A stretch of 64,000 nt of DNA. Origin: Neisseriales bacterium (GTDB taxonomy: Bacteria > Pseudomonadota > Gammaproteobacteria > Burkholderiales > UBA11063). Shown here piece by piece: positions 27,893-36,303 of this stretch (position 1 is its first letter; every line of letters begins with the position of its first letter). Location: the NCBI GenBank assembly GCA_008017155.1, contig SSGX01000043.1, positions 1 through 64,000 of the forward strand. Reading direction: 5' to 3'. The translations under genes and the position numbers were made by a program. The notes under the pieces were generated by a model, which made no database searches, was not told the DNA's origin, and saw only the letters and a list, made by a program, of their open reading frames with translations.

Positions 27893-28637
27893 AATTGGTA
27901 TTGATATTGGTAATAGCTCAACAAAAATTAATCTTAATCTCGAAAAAACACTAGCTATTAACAATGATCAACTATTAACAAATGAAATCAGCCAAGGTAA
28001 GCTACTAAAAGAACAATTTCAAACTTATGATGAATTTCTAATCTCAATAAGTTCAGTTAATGACGAGCAGACAACTAGACAAATTAGCCAGAAAATAATA
28101 AACGCACTTCCTAGTGCTAATGTAAAAACCACACTATGGGATAGCAAGACAATTCTTCAAGAATCCGGCTTAATAAATGCATCTCAGTTATATCATTTTG
28201 GTACAGATCGAGCACTCAGGATTTATCATTTAAATAAACTTGAGCGCGGATCCGCAAAAATAAGCTGTGGCTGTGGTTCAGCTTTTACTGTGGAAGTGGT
28301 ACAAAATGGTTATCTAATTGAAAGCTATATTTTGCCGGGACTAACTATGCAACTAGAAAGCCTCCATCAAAAAACAGCCAAATTACCATTAATCCTAACT
28401 GAGCAAATACTTGATGAATTGGCTAATACAGCGGTATTTTCTACGAACTATTCGATCATCAATGGAGTTATCAAAAGCTATACTGCAATAATCGAACGAC
28501 TTTTGCTGGAGTATAAACCTAATCAATTAATTTTAAGTGGTGGTTATGCACCACTTTTAAAAAACTTTTTTGCTAATAATCGGCTAATTTCAGCTACACG
28601 TAGTCTGGAATCAGAGGTTTTAATCCAGTTAGTTTAG
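27879..28637 (+). CDS. coaX: type III pantothenate kinase, atypical
   Basis: The product of 252 residues has the phosphate-binding start IGIDIGNSSTK (Asp9), GTDRALRIYHL (108-118) with the Asp-Arg pair that holds the presumed catalytic base, and PGLTMQLESLHQKTAKLP. The DxGTAxTxD motif is altered: residues 130-141 read CGCGSAFTVEVV, so the Asp that starts the motif is Gly and the later Asp is Glu. Type III kinases use pantothenate and ATP and need a monovalent cation. Location right after coaBC supports the call. Activity may be altered. Confidence 0.85.
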   Translation: MKPFKIGIDIGNSSTKINLNLEKTLAINNDQLLTNEISQGKLLKEQFQTYDEFLISISSVNDEQTTRQISQKIINALPSANVKTTLWDSKTILQESGLINASQLYHFGTDRALRIYHLNKLERGSAKISCGCGSAFTVEVVQNGYLIESYILPGLTMQLESLHQKTAKLPLILTEQILDELANTAVFSTNYSIINGVIKSYTAIIERLLLEYKPNQLILSGGYAPLLKNFFANNRLISATRSLESEVLIQLV

Positions 28638-28711
28638 TCTTAGATAAACTTTAACGCATTCTTAATTTACTCAGTGTTTTAAACTAATAACTAAAATGGG
28701 TTTAACCTCAT

Positions 28712-29710
28712 TTATTCAAGTGCGGCTTTGATTTTCTTCACTTGGCGGCTGAGTTCAGCAAAAGTTTCAAAGCTTAATGTCTGCTTGGCATCAGAAATTG
28801 ACTTATCTGGATTTGGATGCATTTCAATCAATATACCATGTGCACCTGCAGCAACCGAAGCCCTTGCCATCGGCAATACCAGTGAACGAACTCCGGTACC
28901 ATGGCTTGGATCAGCTACTATCGGCAAATGTGTTAATTGTTGTAATGCCGGAACTGCATTTAGATCGAGAGTATTCCGGGTAAAGGTTTCAAAAGTACGA
29001 ATACCACGTTCACATAGAATCACATTTGGATTACCAGATAACATGATATATTCAGCTGCCATTAACAGCTCCTGATACGTCGCTGCAAAGCCACGCTTTA
29101 AAAGCACAGGATTTTTGATTTTACCCAGCTCAGTCAGTAAGCCATAGTTTTGCATATTCCGTGCACCAATCTGGATTACATCTAGGTATTGACTAGCTAC
29201 TTCAAGCTGGCTAATTTCCATTACTTCAGAAACAGTTACTAGATCATACTTGGCACCGATTTCAGCAATCAATTCAAGCCCGGGCACACCCATACCTTGA
29301 AATTCATATGGTGAAGTGCGTGGCTTATACGCCCCACCACGTAAAGCGTGAGCACCATTTTCTTTAGCCACTTTGGCACAAGCTTCAAGCTGCTCACGTG
29401 ATTCAATCGAGCATGGTCCAGCAATGATGAATAATTCTTTACCACCAATTTGTTTATTTTTGATAGTAATTATCGTGTCACTGGCTTTGGTCTGACGACT
29501 GGCAAGCTTGAAATTGGCAGTTAAGGGATGAACTTTAGCAACATTAGGTAATTCGGCAAATGCCTCAGTTACAACCAAAGAATCAATTCCACCAATAATT
29601 GCCAAAATATTCGCATCACTTTCAACAACCCGAAATCCCATATTTTCAAGACGTTCAATTAATGCCTGCTTATCCAGATAATTGGTATCGGCTTTTAATT
29701 CAAGCAACAT
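28712..29710 (-). CDS. aroF: 3-deoxy-7-phosphoheptulonate synthase, type I-beta (DAHP synthase)
   Basis: The product of 332 residues has an N-terminal ferredoxin/ACT-like domain (about 1-70) of the type found in Thermotoga-like DAHP synthases. The catalytic barrel has IAGPCSIESREQL (metal Cys), LRGGAYKPRTSPYEFQG, SEVMEISQLEV, IQIGARNMQNY, LLKRGFAATYQELL, ERGIRTFE and VADPSHGTG. It condenses phosphoenolpyruvate and erythrose-4-phosphate as the first step towards chorismate. It overlaps trpA by 11 bp and is the last gene of the trp operon, supplying precursor for its own pathway. The N-domain suggests allosteric control. Confidence 0.95.
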   Translation of the reverse strand: MLLELKADTNYLDKQALIERLENMGFRVVESDANILAIIGGIDSLVVTEAFAELPNVAKVHPLTANFKLASRQTKASDTIITIKNKQIGGKELFIIAGPCSIESREQLEACAKVAKENGAHALRGGAYKPRTSPYEFQGMGVPGLELIAEIGAKYDLVTVSEVMEISQLEVASQYLDVIQIGARNMQNYGLLTELGKIKNPVLLKRGFAATYQELLMAAEYIMLSGNPNVILCERGIRTFETFTRNTLDLNAVPALQQLTHLPIVADPSHGTGVRSLVLPMARASVAAGAHGILIEMHPNPDKSISDAKQTLSFETFAELSRQVKKIKAALE

Positions 29711-30467
29711 TATATAATCCTTGTGTAATCTTGGTTAGTTCTGCTGGCGTTACATTATTGGCAATCTGTTTTACCAGATATGAACCAACTACGCAACCAT
29801 CCGCCACTTTTAGAATATCGCTTACCATTTGCGAATTGGAAACACCAAAGCCAACCGCTATTGGTAACTTAGTAACTTCACGAATCGAATTAAGATGCGT
29901 AGCTAAATCTTCCGGTAAGCCATCACGAGTTCCCGTTGTTCCCTTCTGACAAGCATAATAGACAAAACCATTATCTAGTCCAGCTAAGATAGTTTTTATC
30001 CGTTTTTGCGTAGTTGATGGCGCAACAACAGTAATTGGACTAATCCCATAAACCTTACACCAGTGACGCAACTCTCCCGCTTCTTCATAAGGTAAATCAA
30101 CCACCAATACCCCATCAGCTCCAGCATCTTTAGCTTTACGGATAAATTCTGCCAGATTCGTCTGAATCGGATTATAATAAGTAAAAAGAATTATTGCAAC
30201 CTGATTATCTTGACTACGAATTTTACTTACGATTTCAAGGCTAGTATCAACGGTGGTATTATGTTCTTTTAGGGCGCGCTCCATAGCTGCCTGAATTACC
30301 GGGCCATCGGCAACCGGATCTGAATATGGAATACCAACTTCGAGGAGATTAACCCCTCCTTTTACTAAGGCAACAAAATTTTCAACACTTTTAGCAATAC
30401 CGCCATCACCAGCGGTCAGATAAGCAACTTTGGCTTTATTGGCAAATGCCGTATTAATTCGTGACAT
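29700..30467 (-). CDS. trpA: tryptophan synthase alpha subunit
   Basis: The product of 255 residues has LLEVGIPYSDPVADGPVIQ (catalytic acids), ADGVLVVDLPYEE, a phosphate loop with GFVYYACQKGTTG and PIAVGFGVSNSQMV. It cleaves indole-3-glycerol phosphate and passes indole to the beta subunit, which here is the C-terminal part of the gene just upstream. It overlaps that gene by 14 bp and aroF by 11 bp. Confidence 0.97.
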   Translation of the reverse strand: MSRINTAFANKAKVAYLTAGDGGIAKSVENFVALVKGGVNLLEVGIPYSDPVADGPVIQAAMERALKEHNTTVDTSLEIVSKIRSQDNQVAIILFTYYNPIQTNLAEFIRKAKDAGADGVLVVDLPYEEAGELRHWCKVYGISPITVVAPSTTQKRIKTILAGLDNGFVYYACQKGTTGTRDGLPEDLATHLNSIREVTKLPIAVGFGVSNSQMVSDILKVADGCVVGSYLVKQIANNVTPAELTKITQGLYNVA

Positions 30468-32178
30468 GTACTAACTCCCGTGCTAATAGTCCGGGTAAAT
30501 CTTTATCTCCCCGTCCAGATAAATTAACTAATACTTTGCAGTCTTTAGGCAAATCTTTGGCTACTTTCATTAAATATGCCAAAGCATGCGATGATTCCAA
30601 TGCTGGTATAATCCCTTCGGTGCGTGTCAGTAGCTGAAATGCTATTAATGCCTCTTCATCAGTTGCTACATCATAATGCGCCCTACCCGTTGCATATAAA
30701 TCAGCATGCTGCGGTCCAACTGCTGCATAATCAAGCCCGGCTGAAACCGAATGAGTATCAGCAATCTGCCCATCCTCAGTCTGTAAAACATAGGTCCGAT
30801 TACCATGTAATACTCCAAGTTTACCGGATTGGAAGCGGGCAGCATTTTCACCGACCTTAACTCCATAACCACCAGCTTCAATCCCAACTAATTTAATCTT
30901 CTCATCGGGGATAAACTCCTGAAACACGCCAATAGCATTTGAGCCACCGCCAACACAAGCAATTACCATGTCTGGATTACTACCTACTTGTTCATTATAT
31001 TGTGCCTTGGCTTCTCTACCGATTACTGCCTGAAATTCGGCACAAATTTGCGGAAATGGATATGGTCCAAGCGCAGTCCCCAAGCAATAATGCGTTGTCT
31101 CATAGCTAGCAGCCCAATCACGGAGTGCCTCATTAACCGCATCTTTTAGCGTAGCACTACCATCAGTTACTGCAACTACTTTAGCGCCAAGTAAGCGCAT
31201 TTTAGCCACATTTGGCGCCTGACGTTCAACATCAACTTGCCCCATATAAACCACGCATTCTAAGCCCAACATTGCACAGGCTGTTGCGGTAGCTACTCCA
31301 TGTTGCCCGGCACCAGTTTCAGCAATAATTCTGGGTTTACCCATTTTTTTGGCAAGTAAACATTGTCCAAGAGCATTATTGATTTTATGCGCCCCAGTAT
31401 GGGTTAAATCTTCACGCTTTAAATGTACCGAAGTAAGCCCGATTGCTTTAGCAAAATTTTTAACCTCAGTTAAAGCAGTTGGACGCCCGACAAAATTTTT
31501 GAGTAAATTCAAGTATTCAGCCTGAAATTCCGGACTATGCATGATAGTTTTTACGGCATCGATCAAATCTTTTAATGGCTCAATCAATAGCTCAGGAACA
31601 TACATCCCACCATAAGCACCATAATAAGTTGGGCGGATAACTGCCAAAAATTCACGTATTTTGGCAAAATCTTTTACCCCTCGGCTAATTTCAACGCCCG
31701 ATGATAAATCAACCCCAGTTGGCGCATATTTATCTATTAGTCCAGATACATTATCTTTATCTAGCCCACCAGCTAAAAACCATCTAAACCCAGTTTCTTC
31801 TGGCTCAATTTTTTCATAAAGGATAAAGTCTTTAGCTACATCAAGGCATTCCGGAAGCGGCTTACCATCAGCAACATAAATAAGCGGTTTATGCGTAAAG
31901 TTACTTACTCCGCTTCTTGGTAAGTCGCCGTGCAGCTGGATAACATCGAGATTAAGCTCTTTATCAATTTCAGCAATTTTCTCCGGTGTTTCATCAAAAA
32001 ACACACCAACCACCTTAGTTGGATAATCTTTTACCGCCGCAATAATCTCTTTGGCTGTAGCTATACCAATCTGCCGTGGTGAATGACTGGTAAATAATAA
32101 ACCGATAAAATCAACGCCGCTAGCGGCAACTTTTCGCGCCATTTCCGGCTCACGGATTCCACATATTTTAACTAACAT
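30454..32178 (-). CDS. trpFB: fused phosphoribosylanthranilate isomerase - tryptophan synthase beta (TrpF-TrpB)
   Basis: Residues 1 to about 185 are TrpF: VKICGIREPEMA (catalytic Cys), FIGLLFTSHSPRQI, VGVFFDETPEKI, DVIQLHGD, FLAGGLDKDNV and GVDLSSGVE (catalytic Asp). From about 187 the sequence is TrpB: YYGAYGGMYVPELL, FVGRPTALTEV, HTGAHKINNALGQ (PLP Lys), CVGGGSNAIG and LSGRGDKD. The linker is only a few residues, so the TrpF barrel ends almost directly on the TrpB N-terminus. Both domains keep their key residues. It lies about 150 bp after the DUF262 gene and has its own candidate promoter. Confidence 0.95.
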   Translation of the reverse strand: MLVKICGIREPEMARKVAASGVDFIGLLFTSHSPRQIGIATAKEIIAAVKDYPTKVVGVFFDETPEKIAEIDKELNLDVIQLHGDLPRSGVSNFTHKPLIYVADGKPLPECLDVAKDFILYEKIEPEETGFRWFLAGGLDKDNVSGLIDKYAPTGVDLSSGVEISRGVKDFAKIREFLAVIRPTYYGAYGGMYVPELLIEPLKDLIDAVKTIMHSPEFQAEYLNLLKNFVGRPTALTEVKNFAKAIGLTSVHLKREDLTHTGAHKINNALGQCLLAKKMGKPRIIAETGAGQHGVATATACAMLGLECVVYMGQVDVERQAPNVAKMRLLGAKVVAVTDGSATLKDAVNEALRDWAASYETTHYCLGTALGPYPFPQICAEFQAVIGREAKAQYNEQVGSNPDMVIACVGGGSNAIGVFQEFIPDEKIKLVGIEAGGYGVKVGENAARFQSGKLGVLHGNRTYVLQTEDGQIADTHSVSAGLDYAAVGPQHADLYATGRAHYDVATDEEALIAFQLLTRTEGIIPALESSHALAYLMKVAKDLPKDCKVLVNLSGRGDKDLPGLLARELVHVTN

Positions 32179-32226
32179 AATAAAATGTACTCCATAGCAA
32201 TTTGTTTTAAACTATCGCTTTATATG

Positions 32227-32254
32227 ATGATAAATAATGAATAAGAAGTGTCAA
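32227..32254 (-). promoter_or_regulatory. candidate internal promoter of the trp operon
   Basis: On the minus strand TTGACA (32249-32254) and TATCAT (32227-32232) are 16 bp apart, about 50 bp before the trpFB start. It has the same hexamers as the promoter upstream of trpE. It would let trpFB, trpA and aroF be transcribed independently of the DUF262 gene. Confidence 0.55.
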
Positions 32255-32328
32255 AAACTTAGGATGCTTTCAAATCGACTCTGTTGTTGTCATCATAACT
32301 AATATTTATTTTCATCTACCGTCTTCAC

Positions 32329-34047
32329 TTAAATTATTTTAATATTGTCAAAACTCCATTTAGGAATAGCAAAATTAGATACAATTTTTTCGTGTCGTTT
32401 GTCAATTTCAATTTTCCCCCATTTGTCAGGTTTTTTGTCTTTGTCAGCAAAGTCAACTATTTCTGCTTGTTGTTTTAACAACGGATTTGATTGATACGAA
32501 ACAAGTTTTTCTGAGAATGGTTTGTTTCCAATAGATGCGTTATGCGAACCCGAAATAAGCATTAGATTTCCCAAACAGTTTAATTCTTTTTCTGCAAAAC
32601 CTTCGGTATATTTATTGTTTTCATCAACGTCATAACCTGTTGCTATCGGTTCGCCATTTGTTGGATTTTGTGGTGAAATGTGTTCAATTTGTTCGTTTTC
32701 TATCGCACCATTTCCGATACTGTAACCACGATTTTGTATTGATTCTTCATATTTCCAAAGCAAATAATGCAACACGGGATTTTCATACATATATCCGTTC
32801 AAAAATTCTTTTGTTCTATTGTCGCCCCAGTAGTAAGCGTCATTTAATTTTGTTTTGAAATGAGTTCTCAGTTTGTCTAGGTCGCCACTATAAGCCAATA
32901 AAATTTCATTTAATCTACTAATAAAGTCCGCACGACTGCTGATTAGCGTGTAACGAAAGACAACAACTTCTAAAATGTTGTAAAGCGTATTCAAATAATC
33001 TTCTTTGTCGTTGTAGTATTTGTAACCTTTGATAACAAAAGGATACACAAATGCTGGAATAGACAACTCTCGTAAATCTTGTAAATACGGCAACTTTGAG
33101 TTCTCCATTTTTTTGATGTTAGAAAACGAAGTGTGTAATTCGTTTACAAAATCTTTAATCCATTTTACTTTGTCTTTATCAGGTGAATTTTTAAAAACTT
33201 CTTTTATGTCCTCTATTGTTCTGTATGGATAACCTTTGATAAATGCGTTGCAGTGATAAATTAGGACGCTGTCTTCGTTTATTTTTAAATCATTTATGAT
33301 AAGATAAATCAGCTTAAATACGCTTGCGATAAATTCAATGTTTGTTTCAGTTTCTTCTTCTGGACTGTAAACATACATTTGATACATAAAATAAGATTTG
33401 ATTTTTTCCATATTGGTCAAATCTTTTCCTCGATTGTTTTGCAGTTCAAACATTAAAGCGGAGTCTTTTTTACCGCTTAATTCAATACAAGTAAGCTCCG
33501 TTGATTCTAACTTGTCAAGTATCTTTAATAAATCTCCTGTGCTTAGCTTTTCAAGTTCTGTCGCAAAGTGTTTTTTGCTGCTTTCAATTCTTTTTTGCGA
33601 TGGCGTAGCTGTTTCGAATTTTGATTTTCCTTCAATAATTAAGGTGTCAAAACAAGCCCTGTCGTATTCAACTGGTCGCAGTTTGATATTGCCGCCATTT
33701 TTTAAATAAATCTTTTCTTTTGAGTCAAAGTCTATTTTAGTTTCAACTTCTGTTTCCGTTGCACTACGTTTTTTCAAAATGTCTAGCAACGCACGAATAA
33801 AAATTATCAATGTAGTTAATCGCTGCTGTCCGTCAATGATTTCATATTGAATATCTTTTTTTATAGTTTCAAGCAATAGATTTCCGTAGAAATAATTATT
33901 GTCGCCAACGACTTGTTCTCGTAAGTCGTTTAAAAATATATTCCATTGGTCTTTGTCCCATGAATATGCACGTTGGTAAACTGGAATGATGAAATGTTTT
34001 TGTGAACTGTCAAAAAGCCCAAGAACTGTTGTAGGCCTGAATTGCAT
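32329..34047 (-). CDS. DUF262/DUF1524 (GmrSD-like) nuclease-type protein inside the trp operon
   Basis: The product of 572 residues has an N-terminal DUF262 domain with VPVYQRAYSW (22-30) and IIDGQQRLTT (70-79), the ParB-like nucleotide-binding motif, and a C-terminal DUF1524 HNH-like motif IEHISPQ followed by NCLGNLMLISGSHNASIGN. Proteins with these domains include the type IV modified-DNA restriction enzyme GmrSD and other phage-defence factors. It starts 2 bases after the trpDC stop, using a GGGG inside trpDC as ribosome-binding site. It separates trpDC from trpFB. Its DNA looks lower in G+C than the trp genes. Target and defence role are not shown. Confidence 0.8.
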   Translation of the reverse strand: MQFRPTTVLGLFDSSQKHFIIPVYQRAYSWDKDQWNIFLNDLREQVVGDNNYFYGNLLLETIKKDIQYEIIDGQQRLTTLIIFIRALLDILKKRSATETEVETKIDFDSKEKIYLKNGGNIKLRPVEYDRACFDTLIIEGKSKFETATPSQKRIESSKKHFATELEKLSTGDLLKILDKLESTELTCIELSGKKDSALMFELQNNRGKDLTNMEKIKSYFMYQMYVYSPEEETETNIEFIASVFKLIYLIINDLKINEDSVLIYHCNAFIKGYPYRTIEDIKEVFKNSPDKDKVKWIKDFVNELHTSFSNIKKMENSKLPYLQDLRELSIPAFVYPFVIKGYKYYNDKEDYLNTLYNILEVVVFRYTLISSRADFISRLNEILLAYSGDLDKLRTHFKTKLNDAYYWGDNRTKEFLNGYMYENPVLHYLLWKYEESIQNRGYSIGNGAIENEQIEHISPQNPTNGEPIATGYDVDENNKYTEGFAEKELNCLGNLMLISGSHNASIGNKPFSEKLVSYQSNPLLKQQAEIVDFADKDKKPDKWGKIEIDKRHEKIVSNFAIPKWSFDNIKII

Positions 34048-34049
34048 AC

Positions 34050-35735
34050 TTATACCCCAAAAAATTCAGCGGGATTAGATAAACGTGATAACGCTTCACC
34101 AACCAGCACACCATCATAGCCAAGATTAATTGCAGCTAACGCTTGTTCTCTGGTTTTAAGTCCAGACTCAGCCACTTTCACCTTATCCGCTGGGATTAGC
34201 TCGATTAACTCAGCAAATTTATCCGCATGCATACTAAAATCATTCAGATCACGTTGATTTACCCCGATCACATCCGCTTCTGCCTGTAGAGCGATTTCAA
34301 GTTCGCTAGCATCATGTACTTCAACCAGGACTTCTAAGCCAAAACTATGTGCAATCCTCGCCATTTCGATAGTGTTTTCTTTTAGTACATGCACGATTAG
34401 CAAAATCACATCCGCGCCAGCCTCGGCAGCTTCGGCAATTTGCGGCGGTGTTAGCATAAAATCCTTGCATAATATTGGTACTGGAGTATCTTTTAACCCA
34501 GCAACTACATTACGTAAATCATTCATCGTACCATTAAAGCCAGCATCAGTTAATACCGAAATCGCAGCAGCACCGATTGATACATAATGTTTTGCTCGCT
34601 GGACTGGATCACCGATGTCCGCAATATGCCCGGCTGACGGAGAAGCGCGTTTGATCTCGCTAATTACCGCAAATGGTTTAGCCAATAATGCCGCTTTCAT
34701 ACTTTTACGTTTTTGTGGTGCTTGATATTTACGTGCAACGATTTGCTGTAATTTATTTAGCTTGATAATATCGCCTTCTTTTATTCTTGCGGATGCTCTT
34801 TTTACACCTTCAGCGATAGAAGCAGCCTTACCATAAACAAATAAAGCAGCAGCAGCATTTAAGACTAAACTATCCGTTGCCCCAGTTCTTTCACCATTTA
34901 GCGTGCGAATCAGCATCTGGGCATTATACATCCGTTCACCACCAGCAAGATCCGCCAAACTCGCTTTAGCCAAGCCAAGCTCTTCTGGATTAATCGTAAA
35001 ATCAGAAACTCCATCGCGGGTAACCAATTTAGCATTTATAGTACCGAGTGTACTTAATTCATCTAAGCCATTAGCATGAAACACTAGTGATTTGCTAGTA
35101 CCAAGTTTATGTAAAACTTCAGCAATTATTGCAACATACTTCTGGCTATAGACGCCGAGTATCAGGTGCTCACGCCCAGCCGGATTTAGTAATGGTCCAA
35201 GTAAGTTAAATAAAGTTGGTATTGCCAATTTTTTGCGAACTGGCGATAAATTTCGTAATACTGGATAATAATTAGGCGCAAAACAGAATAAAAAATTACG
35301 GTTGGCTAATTCTTCAGAAAATTTATTTTCTGGCAAATTCAGGTTATAACCAAGCTCACTTAACACATCAGCCGAACCGCATTTGGAGGACATAGCCCGA
35401 TTTCCATGCTTAATAACTGGAATACCGCAAGCAGCCGTAAGTAGTGAACCACCGGTAGAGATATTTAACGTCCCAGCGCGATCACCACCAGTTCCAACTA
35501 TATCTACAAATCGATCCAATAATTTTATTTTACGTCCAGTTTCACTAATCGCCTGATGAAACCCCAGTAATTCAGTCGCAGTTTCGCCTTTGGCACTAAG
35601 TAAGCTTAATAATGCTCCAGCTTCAACCTGTTCAACGTTATCAGATAGCAATTCTTTACCCGCCTTGTAACTTTCATCAAAAGTAAGATTCTCACCAGCA
35701 GTTAGTTTTATTAGGTATTTATTTAACTTTAGCAT
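34050..35735 (-). CDS. trpDC: fused anthranilate phosphoribosyltransferase - indole-3-glycerol phosphate synthase (TrpD-TrpC)
   Basis: The ATG at 35735 is preferred over the upstream in-frame TTG (35750). Residues 1 to about 325 are TrpD: VDIVGTGGDRAGTLNISTGG (PRPP binding), HGNRAMSSKCGSADVLSELG and FNLLGPLLNPAG. The rest is TrpC: VISEIKRASPSAGHI, GAAAISVLTDAGFNGTMNDL, PILCKDFML, VLVEVHDASELEIAL and IGVNQRDLNDF with the catalytic Lys, Glu and Asn residues. TrpC is a little short at its N-terminus. It starts within the end of trpG (17-bp overlap) and its stop is 2 bp before the DUF262 start codon. Confidence 0.95.
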   Translation of the reverse strand: MLKLNKYLIKLTAGENLTFDESYKAGKELLSDNVEQVEAGALLSLLSAKGETATELLGFHQAISETGRKIKLLDRFVDIVGTGGDRAGTLNISTGGSLLTAACGIPVIKHGNRAMSSKCGSADVLSELGYNLNLPENKFSEELANRNFLFCFAPNYYPVLRNLSPVRKKLAIPTLFNLLGPLLNPAGREHLILGVYSQKYVAIIAEVLHKLGTSKSLVFHANGLDELSTLGTINAKLVTRDGVSDFTINPEELGLAKASLADLAGGERMYNAQMLIRTLNGERTGATDSLVLNAAAALFVYGKAASIAEGVKRASARIKEGDIIKLNKLQQIVARKYQAPQKRKSMKAALLAKPFAVISEIKRASPSAGHIADIGDPVQRAKHYVSIGAAAISVLTDAGFNGTMNDLRNVVAGLKDTPVPILCKDFMLTPPQIAEAAEAGADVILLIVHVLKENTIEMARIAHSFGLEVLVEVHDASELEIALQAEADVIGVNQRDLNDFSMHADKFAELIELIPADKVKVAESGLKTREQALAAINLGYDGVLVGEALSRLSNPAEFFGV

Positions 35736-36303
35736 TACATATTTCCACAAAATTATTGATTATCTGCTGACCTTCTGGCGTAAGTATTGATTCTGGATGA
35801 AATTGCACCCCATATATTGGATATTCGCGGTGACTAAGTGCCATAATATTACCATCAACATCTTCAGCTTCAACCGACAACACATTTGGTAAGTCATTCT
35901 TTTTGACAACTAATGAATGATAGCGTGCAGCCTGAAATGGTAAATGAACACGAGAAAATAATTTATTTCGATTATGAAAAATCAAGCTTGATTTACCATG
36001 CATAACCTTATCAGCAAGATCAACTGTCCCACCAAATGCAGCACCGATTGCCTGATGTCCAAGACATACACCAAATATCGGAATTTTATGCCCAAGTTTT
36101 TGAATTACTTCAATACAGATTCCGGCATCAGTCGGATGCCCCGGACCAGGAGATAAGACGATACCCTGTAAATTCTTTAATTCTTCAATTTCTTTGATAC
36201 TGATTGCATCATTTCTGACAACTTTAACATCTGCTCCAGCAATAACAAATCCCTGATAGAGATTGTAGGTAAAACTGTCATAATTATCGATTAGTAATAT
36301 CAT
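35719..36303 (-). CDS. trpG: anthranilate synthase component II (glutamine amidotransferase)
   Basis: The product of 194 residues is a class I glutamine amidotransferase: MILLIDNYDSFTYNLYQ, VLSPGPGHP, FGVCLGHQAIGAAFGG (nucleophile Cys) and VQFHPESILTPEG (His and Glu). It supplies ammonia to TrpE. The same protein may serve p-aminobenzoate synthase, as is common when only one copy is present, but that cannot be tested here. It overlaps trpE by 4 bp. Confidence 0.96.
   Translation of the reverse strand: MILLIDNYDSFTYNLYQGFVIAGADVKVVRNDAISIKEIEELKNLQGIVLSPGPGHPTDAGICIEVIQKLGHKIPIFGVCLGHQAIGAAFGGTVDLADKVMHGKSSLIFHNRNKLFSRVHLPFQAARYHSLVVKKNDLPNVLSVEAEDVDGNIMALSHREYPIYGVQFHPESILTPEGQQIINNFVEICNAKVK

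Noticed and set aside
28638-28711. Terminator between coaX and aroF
   Set aside because: Only a weak 6-bp AGTTTA / TAAACT dyad without a T-run was found.
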